Assembly (NCBI RefSeq): GCF_000381885.1
Contig: NZ_KB907214.1
Coordinates: 186,001-250,000 of the forward strand
From: Actinomadura atramentaria DSM 43919
GTDB taxonomy: Bacteria > Actinomycetota > Actinomycetes > Streptosporangiales > Streptosporangiaceae
Length of the DNA stretch: 64,000 bases
Reading direction: 5' to 3'
In this document: piece by piece, positions 48,215 to 64,000 of the stretch
How the letters are laid out: each line of letters starts with the position of its first letter
Numbering within the stretch: the stretch's first letter is position 1
Program-made: the position numbers and the translations under genes
The notes under the pieces: generated by a model
Databases searched by the model: none
What the model was told of the DNA's origin: nothing
What the model saw: only the letters and a program-made list of their open reading frames with translations

Positions 48215-48262
48215 ATTCCCCGCCGGGCGGGCGCGCAATCCGGCGCCCGCCCGGCGGGGAAT
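48215..48262 (-). other. 20-bp perfect stem-loop between rpsD and rpoA
   Basis: Arms 48215-48234 and 48243-48262 (ATTCCCCGCCGGGCGGGCGC and its exact complement), 8-nt loop. It starts 10 nt after the rpsD stop, within the operon. A partial terminator, an RNA processing site or a stability element are all possible. No T-tract follows. Confidence 0.75.
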
Positions 48263-48271
48263 CCCGAAGCC

Positions 48272-48898
48272 CTACTTGGAGTAGAGCTCGACGATCAGCT
48301 GCTCCTGGACGGGAGCGTCGATCTGCTGCCGGACCGGCAGCGAGTGGACGAGGATGCGCATGCGCTCCGCGTCCTGGCCGAGCCACGCCGGGACGGGGCG
48401 CTCGCCCGCCTCGGCCTTGGCGACCTGGAACGGCGTCGACTCCAGCGACTTGGCCTTGACGTCGACGATGTCGGCCTCGTTGACCAGGTACGACGGGATG
48501 TCGACCTTCTTGCCGTTGACCCGGATGTGGCCGTGGCGGATGAGCTGCCGGGCCATGTCGCGGGACTTGGCGAAACCGCCGCGGTACACGACGTTGTCCA
48601 GGCGGCGCTCCAGCAGCGACAGCAGGTTCTCACCCGTCTTGCCGCCCTGGCGGTTCGCCTCGACGTAGTAGTTGCTGAACTGCCGCTCCAGCACGCCGTA
48701 GATGCGCTTGGCCTTCTGCTTCTCGCGGAGCTGGAGCAGGTACTCGGTCTCCTTGGGGCGACCGCGGCCGTGCTCACCCGGCGGGTAGGGCCGGATCTCG
48801 ATCGGGCACTTCGGCCCCTCGCACTTGCTGCCCTTGAGGAACAGCTTCATCTTCTCCCGACGGCAGAGCTTGCAGTCGGCACCGGTGTAACGAGCCAT
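48272..48898 (-). CDS. rpsD: 30S ribosomal protein S4 (zinc-type)
   Basis: 208 aa. [26 protein letters not shown] shows the zinc-binding set C9, C12, C26, C31 (the C+ form). S4 RNA-binding domain around 95-160: [29 protein letters not shown]. Binds 16S rRNA early in 30S assembly and often represses its own operon. Confidence 0.97.
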   Translation of the reverse strand: MARYTGADCKLCRREKMKLFLKGSKCEGPKCPIEIRPYPPGEHGRGRPKETEYLLQLREKQKAKRIYGVLERQFSNYYVEANRQGGKTGENLLSLLERRLDNVVYRGGFAKSRDMARQLIRHGHIRVNGKKVDIPSYLVNEADIVDVKAKSLESTPFQVAKAEAGERPVPAWLGQDAERMRILVHSLPVRQQIDAPVQEQLIVELYSK

Positions 48899-48920
48899 GT
48901 CTCCTGGTTCTCCCTCGGCC

Positions 48921-49322
48921 TCAGACGCGCCGGCGCTTGGGCGGGCGGCAGCCGTTGTGCGGGACGGGCGTGACGTCCTGGATCGAGCCCACCTCGAGGC
49001 CGGTCGCCGACAGCGAGCGGATGGCGGTCTCGCGGCCCGAGCCCGGGCCCTTCACGAAGACGTCGACCTTGCGCATGCCGTGCTCCATCGCGCGCCGGGC
49101 GGCGGCCTCGGCGGCCTGCTGGGCGGCGAACGGCGTGGACTTGCGCGAGCCCTTGAACCCCACGTGGCCCGAGGAGGCCCAGGAGATCACGTTGCCGTTG
49201 GGGTCGGTGATCGAGACGATCGTGTTGTTGAACGTGCTCTTGATGTGGGCGTGCCCGTGAGCGACGTTCTTCTTCTCCTTGCGGCGCACCTTCTTGGCGC
49301 CGACACGGCTCTTGGGAGGCAT
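48921..49322 (-). CDS. rpsK: 30S ribosomal protein S11
   Basis: 133 aa. Basic N-terminal tail ([22 protein letters not shown]), core with [43 protein letters not shown], and the C-terminal [15 protein letters not shown]. It forms the mRNA exit area of the 30S platform. Starts 57 nt after rpsM. Confidence 0.97.
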   Translation of the reverse strand: MPPKSRVGAKKVRRKEKKNVAHGHAHIKSTFNNTIVSITDPNGNVISWASSGHVGFKGSRKSTPFAAQQAAEAAARRAMEHGMRKVDVFVKGPGSGRETAIRSLSATGLEVGSIQDVTPVPHNGCRPPKRRRV

Positions 49323-49379
49323 CTGCTCTCTCTACTGTTGAGGTCGTCGATCCGGCGGACCCGAATCGGCCCGGACGGA

Positions 49380-49760
49380 CTACTTCTTGCCGGCCTTCTT
49401 CTTCCCGGCCACGGTCTTCTTCTTGCCCTTGCGGGTGCGCGCGTTGGTCTGGGTGCGCTGGCCGTGGACGGGCAGGCCGCGGCGGTGCCGGATGCCCTGG
49501 TAGCAGCCGATCTCGATCTTGCGGCGGATGTCCGCCTGGACCTCGCGGCGCAGGTCGCCCTCGGTCTTGTAGTGCGCCTCGATCCAGTCGCGGAGCTTGA
49601 CCAGGTCGTCGTCGCCGAGCTGGTGGACCCGCAGGTCGCCGCTCACGCCGGTGCCCGCGAGGGTCTCCAGCGCGCGCGTCCGGCCGATGCCGAAGATGTA
49701 GGTGAGAGCGATCTCGACCCGCTTCTCGCGGGGGAGATCGACGCCGAGGAGGCGTGCCAT
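49380..49760 (-). CDS. rpsM: 30S ribosomal protein S13
   Basis: 126 aa. [30 protein letters not shown] and [27 protein letters not shown] are S13 signatures; the C-terminal tail is a run of Lys. Contacts tRNA and the 50S subunit. Second ribosomal gene after rpmJ. Confidence 0.97.
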   Translation of the reverse strand: MARLLGVDLPREKRVEIALTYIFGIGRTRALETLAGTGVSGDLRVHQLGDDDLVKLRDWIEAHYKTEGDLRREVQADIRRKIEIGCYQGIRHRRGLPVHGQRTQTNARTRKGKKKTVAGKKKAGKK

Positions 49761-49959
49761 CGTGGGCAGTTCCCTTCATTGGCGGAGGTATCGGCGCATC
49801 GCGTCCGCACACACCCTGCCCGGGTGGCGGCCTCGGCCTCCGTGTCCGAGGGTCGGTCCTTCACACGACCGTGCCGCACGGCCCCTGCGGGACGTACGGC
49901 ATGCGGTGCGCGAAGGCTGCGATGCGTGGTGCTGGGCGCTTCGCCGCGCCCGGGTCGCG

Positions 49960-50073
49960 TCAGCCCTGGCGCTGCTTGTGGCGCGGGTCGGTGCAGATGA
50001 CCATGACCCGGCCGTGGCGCCGGATGATCCGGCAGTTCTTGCAGATCTTCTTGACGCTCGGCTTGACCTTCAC
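49960..50073 (-). CDS. rpmJ: 50S ribosomal protein L36 (zinc-type)
   Basis: 37 aa from GTG 50073, preceded by GAGGAG. Reading the minus strand gives [20 protein letters not shown] then [17 protein letters not shown]. Cys11, Cys14, Cys27 and His32 form the zinc ribbon, so this is the C+ form. Located between infA and rpsM as in most bacteria. Confidence 0.97.
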   Translation of the reverse strand: MKVKPSVKKICKNCRIIRRHGRVMVICTDPRHKQRQG

Positions 50074-50137
50074 TGGGTCTCCTCTGGTTCAGGGTCACCC
50101 CCGCGCCGCCACGCGCGGGGAAGGCAACCCCAGTGGG

Positions 50138-50359
50138 TTACTTGTAGCGGTAGACGATCCGACCGCGCGTGAGGTCGTAGGGGCTCAGCTCCACGACGAC
50201 GCGGTCGTCCGGCAGGATTCGGATGTAGTGCATCCGCATCTTGCCGCTGATGTGGGCGAGCACCTTGTGCCCGTTGTCGAGTTCCACCCGGAACATGGCG
50301 TTCGGCAGCGACTCGATGACGGTGCCCTCGATCTCGATGGCGCCTTCCTTCTTGGGCAT
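50138..50359 (-). CDS. infA: Translation initiation factor IF-1
   Basis: 73 aa. A single OB fold: [73 protein letters not shown] in outline, with the usual KMR(M)HYIRIL segment. Occupies the A site during initiation. First gene of the infA-rpmJ-rpsM-rpsK-rpsD-rpoA-rplQ set. Confidence 0.97.
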   Translation of the reverse strand: MPKKEGAIEIEGTVIESLPNAMFRVELDNGHKVLAHISGKMRMHYIRILPDDRVVVELSPYDLTRGRIVYRYK

Positions 50360-50671
50360 GTCCTCCGCGCTTCGCTGATCGGCTCATTGGACGTCGGCCC
50401 GAGGCGTCCACGACGCGTCCCGGAAAAGGGACCACCGAAGGAAACCCGACCGCGACCTGGAAGAGAGCCCGAGAGGTCGCGCACCCCGTGAGGGGACGCG
50501 CGCAGGCATCGTTGAGGGCGGCCGAAAACGGACCGACACAGGAGTGTACGTCACCCACCCACCGGATGCGAAACCGACACATGACCCGAGGGTGGAGACC
50601 GCTCCCGATAACAGCATACCTCGCTCGCGCGTTGTACCTTTCGAGGAGAGATACGTCCAAGGAGGATCGGC
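50360..50671. other. Divergent intergenic region upstream of infA
   Basis: 312 bp, no gene seen. It should hold the infA operon promoter. On the minus strand I see TTGGAC-18-TACAAC near 50650-50621, TATGCT near 50615, and TACACT near 50546, none with two good boxes at ideal spacing. A strong AAGGAGG ribosome site for the plus-strand gene lies at 50659-50665. Confidence 0.5.
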
Positions 50672-51253
50672 ATGCCGAGCTATGACTTCGCGCTGATCCT
50701 CAGCCGTCCGTTCTACGAGGACGAGCTGGACCCGCTCTTCGACCGCACCCGGGGGGACGTCACCGTCTCCATCGTCACCGAGCCGCAGCACGCCGACCGT
50801 CCCGGGAACGCGTCCTGCACGTGGTCGGCCCGGACGCTCGCCGCCGCGATCATGGAGGTCGTCGCGCACGTCGAGGAGAGCGCCGCCGGGCTCCGGGTCC
50901 TGCGCGTGGAGGCCGATCCGCTGCTGACCATGCGCGACATCGCGGAGCGCACGGGCCGCTCCGTCGACTCGGTGCGGCTGTCGGTCACGGGGGCGCGCGG
51001 GTCCGGACGGGGGCTGGGGCGCAGCCCCGAGGAGCGGTTCCCCGCCGCCGAGATGTCCACCGGCGGCCACCGGCTGTGGCGCTGGTCGAAGGTCGCCGCC
51101 TGGTACGGCGTCGAGGACCCGGTGCTGCGCGAGGCGCGGCCGACCGCGCGGGCGATCAACGGGTGGCTGGCGCTGCGCGACGTCGTCCCGGACATCGCGC
51201 CCGCCGCGGACGACGTGACGACGGCGCTGTCGGCGGTCGTGCAGGTCGCTTGA
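50672..51253 (+). CDS. Putative HTH DNA-binding protein, unknown
   Basis: 193 aa from ATG 50672 with AAGGAGG 6 nt upstream. The first ~85 residues (SYDFALILSRPFYEDELDPLFD, then ASCTWSARTLAAAIMEVVAHVEE) resemble a ferredoxin-like alpha/beta fold; then LLTMRDIAERTGRSVDSVRLSVTGARG looks like a helix-turn-helix, followed by HRLWRWSKVAAWYG, as in MerR-type or excisionase-type recognition segments. No named family was recognised. It is transcribed alone, divergent from infA. A sequence-specific DNA-binding role is an inference. Confidence 0.75.
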   Translation: MPSYDFALILSRPFYEDELDPLFDRTRGDVTVSIVTEPQHADRPGNASCTWSARTLAAAIMEVVAHVEESAAGLRVLRVEADPLLTMRDIAERTGRSVDSVRLSVTGARGSGRGLGRSPEERFPAAEMSTGGHRLWRWSKVAAWYGVEDPVLREARPTARAINGWLALRDVVPDIAPAADDVTTALSAVVQVA

Positions 51254-51289
51254 AGGAACCGCCCGGACGGGACGTGACGTTCGCCTCGG

Positions 51290-51979
51290 TCAGAGGGACG
51301 CCAGGTCCGTCAGGCGGTACGCCGCCGTGAACGCCGCGTAGACGATGACGCGGGCCGGATGGCTGCGGGCGTCCGCGTCGTAGCGGCCCGCGCCCGCGAT
51401 CAGCCGCAACTCCGGGCCGTCCACCGGCCCGTGGACGCGGGACTCGGGGAAGTCGTCCCACGGCACCCGCTCGGTGCCGGTCACCCGGAACACCGCGACC
51501 GTGTCGTCGGCGCGGACGATGCCGACGATGTCGCCGCACGCCAGGTCGCCGAGGCGCGCGAAGCCCGCGCCGGGCGAGCCGAGCGGGTTTCCGACGATCA
51601 CGGCCGCGCCGGGGCGGCCCGGCGTCGGGCCCGCCGCGTACCAGCCCGCCAGACCGGGCTCGTCGGCGGGCGGCGCGGCGACGCGGCCGGCGGCGTCGCG
51701 GCCGACGCCCGCCAGCGCCGCCGAGACGCCGATCGCCGGGATCGCGATCGTGCAGGGCAGCGCGTCGCCGAGGTCGCCCGTCAGCGGGATTGGGCGCAGC
51801 CGGTCCGCGCCGGGGGCGTCCGGCGCGTGGTCGGCGTACGGCGTCTCGTGCGGGAACGGGACCGGCGCGGCGTCCCGGCCGAACCGGCAGCCCGGCGGCG
51901 GCTGCGGCGCGGGCGGCGCGCAGCGGTTCCGGCCGGTCCGGCGGGCGGCGGCGCGGCCCCACGGGCAGCGCCTAGCCAT
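51290..51979 (-). CDS. Class F-like sortase-fold protein lacking catalytic Cys and His
   Basis: 229 aa from ATG 51979 (weak GGGACGG site; a TTG at 52144 is less likely). The sortase barrel is clear from about residue 75: IAIPAIGVSAALAGVG, GLAGWYAAGPTPGRPGAAVIVG, ARLGDLACGDIV, FRVTGTERVPWDDFPESRVHGPVDGPELRLI, ending in VIVYAAF. In active class E/F enzymes the AVIxGHVDS motif holds the catalytic His and LRLxTCGG the Cys. Here these read VIVGNPLGS (His to Asn) and LRLIAGAG (Cys to Gly). The N-terminus is Arg/Pro-rich without an obvious membrane anchor. The reading frame is intact. Convergent with the 50672 gene, divergent from the phosphoesterase. Confidence 0.75.
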   Translation of the reverse strand: MARRCPWGRAAARRTGRNRCAPPAPQPPPGCRFGRDAAPVPFPHETPYADHAPDAPGADRLRPIPLTGDLGDALPCTIAIPAIGVSAALAGVGRDAAGRVAAPPADEPGLAGWYAAGPTPGRPGAAVIVGNPLGSPGAGFARLGDLACGDIVGIVRADDTVAVFRVTGTERVPWDDFPESRVHGPVDGPELRLIAGAGRYDADARSHPARVIVYAAFTAAYRLTDLASL

Positions 51980-52234
51980 CGCGTCCGTCCCGGGGCGGCC
52001 GCGCGGGCGCGCGCGGCGGGATCGGTGCGCGGTCCCGCGCTCGGGCGGCCGTCCGGTGACGCAGCATGCACTCTCCCCACCCGGCCGCGGTCGGACGCGC
52101 CCGGTGTCTTCCTTCTCCCCGGCGAGAGTCGACAGTGCCGCCAATCGGGGTTAAAGATCGTGCCAGCGCTCACGGCGGCGGCTCCCCCACTCTCATCCGC
52201 GCCGCCGGACGCCTGACTAGGGGGTTCACGGTCA

Positions 52235-53039
52235 ATGGCGATCATCGCCCAGCTCAGCGACATCCATCTGGCGGCGGGCCGGGACGGCTCCGTCGACGAC
52301 GGCTCCGGCCCCGTGCGCGCGCTGCGCGCCGCCGTCTCCAGCCTGCTGTCGCTGCCCGCCCGGCCCGACGCGGTCGTCCTCACCGGCGACCTCGCGGACG
52401 CGGGGCTCCCGGCGGAGTACGCGCGGCTGCGCGCGCTGCTGTCGCCGCTGCCGATGCCCGTCTTCCCGCTCGCGGGCAACCACGACGTCGCGGACGACCT
52501 GCGCGCCGTGTTCGACGACCAGCCCGCCGTCGCGGCGAGCGGGGACCGGCCGGGCGCCGCGCTGCAGTACGCGGTGGACGTCGCGGGGGTCCGGCTCGTC
52601 TGCTGCGACACCAGCGTGCAGGGGCGCGCGGCGGGGTTCATGGACGACGACCGGCTCGCGTGGCTCGACGCGGCGCTCGCCGCCGCGCCCGCGGTGCCGA
52701 CGATCGTCGCGACGCACCATCCGCCGTATCCGATCGGCATCCGGTTCATCGACGACATGCGGTTCCAGAACTCGGAGGCGTTCGTCAAGATCGTCTCGTC
52801 GTATCCGCAGGTGGTGCGGGTGATGAGCGGGCACGTCCACCGCGGTTCGGCGGGGTCGCTGGGCGGGGTGGTCTGCACGACGTGCCCGAGTACGTACCGG
52901 CAGCTCTTCCTGGACCTGACGCAGCCGGGGCACGCGGCGGTGACCGGGGAGCCGGCGGGGTTCGCGGTGCATCTCGTCACGACGGAGCCGCCCGTGACGG
53001 CGACGACGCACTTCGTCCCGACGGGGAGCTACCGGCCGC

Positions 53040-53056
<17 letters not shown>
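52235..53056 (+). CDS. Calcineurin-like metallophosphoesterase
   Basis: 273 aa from ATG 52235. All dimetal motifs are intact: QLSDIHL (D9, H11), [26 protein letters not shown] and MSGHVHRG. The layout matches the CpdA/Icc-type cyclic nucleotide phosphodiesterases, though the real substrate (cAMP, another phosphodiester or a wall precursor) is not shown. The 3' end overlaps the convergent NRPS gene by 17 nt. Confidence 0.92.

Positions 53057-64000
<10,944 letters not shown>

Overview
The window is chromosomal DNA of a very high-GC actinomycete. The gene order tracks the Mycobacterium tuberculosis block from guaB3 to infA: guaB3-guaB-DUF5319-rsdA-sigD, groEL1-groES, tsaD-rimI-tsaB-tsaE-alr-nnr-acpS, glmS, glmM-rpsI-rplM, and truA-rplQ-rpoA-rpsD-rpsK-rpsM-rpmJ-infA. 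XRE/DUF397 pairs, GTG starts and 4-nt stop/start overlaps are typical of filamentous actinomycetes; an Actinomadura-like (Streptosporangiales) host is my inference. I saw no rRNA, tRNA, insertion sequence, phage gene or CRISPR array.

Layout. 1-6 kb: a 5'-truncated TetR regulator, a secreted phospholipase-D-like protein, glycerol-3-phosphate dehydrogenase with a clear promoter, and a membrane Ser/Thr kinase with an outer domain. 6-18.3 kb: the two IMP-dehydrogenase-family genes, the sigma-D/anti-sigma pair, groESL with a CIRCE operator, a methyltransferase, a long coiled-coil protein and an APH-like phosphotransferase. 18.3-27.5 kb: a minus-strand run for tRNA t6A modification (tsaD, tsaB, tsaE, with rimI), alanine racemase, NAD(P)HX repair and holo-ACP synthase, interrupted by a repeat-rich membrane protein. 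27.7-29.4 kb: an XRE regulator with two DUF397 partners. 29.4-40.7 kb: glmS, a membrane HETAH metalloprotease, a two-ATPase/two-permease ABC operon, a lipoprotein nuclease, glmM, rpsI and rplM. 41-45.3 kb: a secreted CAP-domain protein and two paralogous single-pass membrane proteins. 45.5-50.4 kb: the distal alpha-operon ribosomal genes with rpoA and infA. 50.7-53 kb: an HTH-like protein, a sortase-fold protein without its catalytic residues, and a metallophosphoesterase. 53.0-64.0 kb: the 3' part of a giant NRPS gene (C-A-PCP x3, then TE) that runs off the right edge.

How they work together. Most of the window is core growth machinery: purine and wall precursors (GuaB, GlmS, GlmM, Alr), translation and t6A tRNA modification, chaperones, and stress sigma control. 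Set into it are accessory genes: surface or secreted proteins, the DUF397 regulator set and the NRPS. The features I find most unusual are the NRPS with in-frame minisatellites (one inside an adenylation domain) and two adenylation domains with the same specificity code, the catalytically dead sortase-fold protein, the paralogous pair of Cys-containing outer domains, and two related palindromic elements placed at convergent gene ends.

Limits: everything was read by eye. Start codons rest on ribosome binding sites, overlaps and family length. Promoters and terminators are pattern matches. Substrates of the NRPS, ABC transporters, kinase and phosphotransferase are not established.
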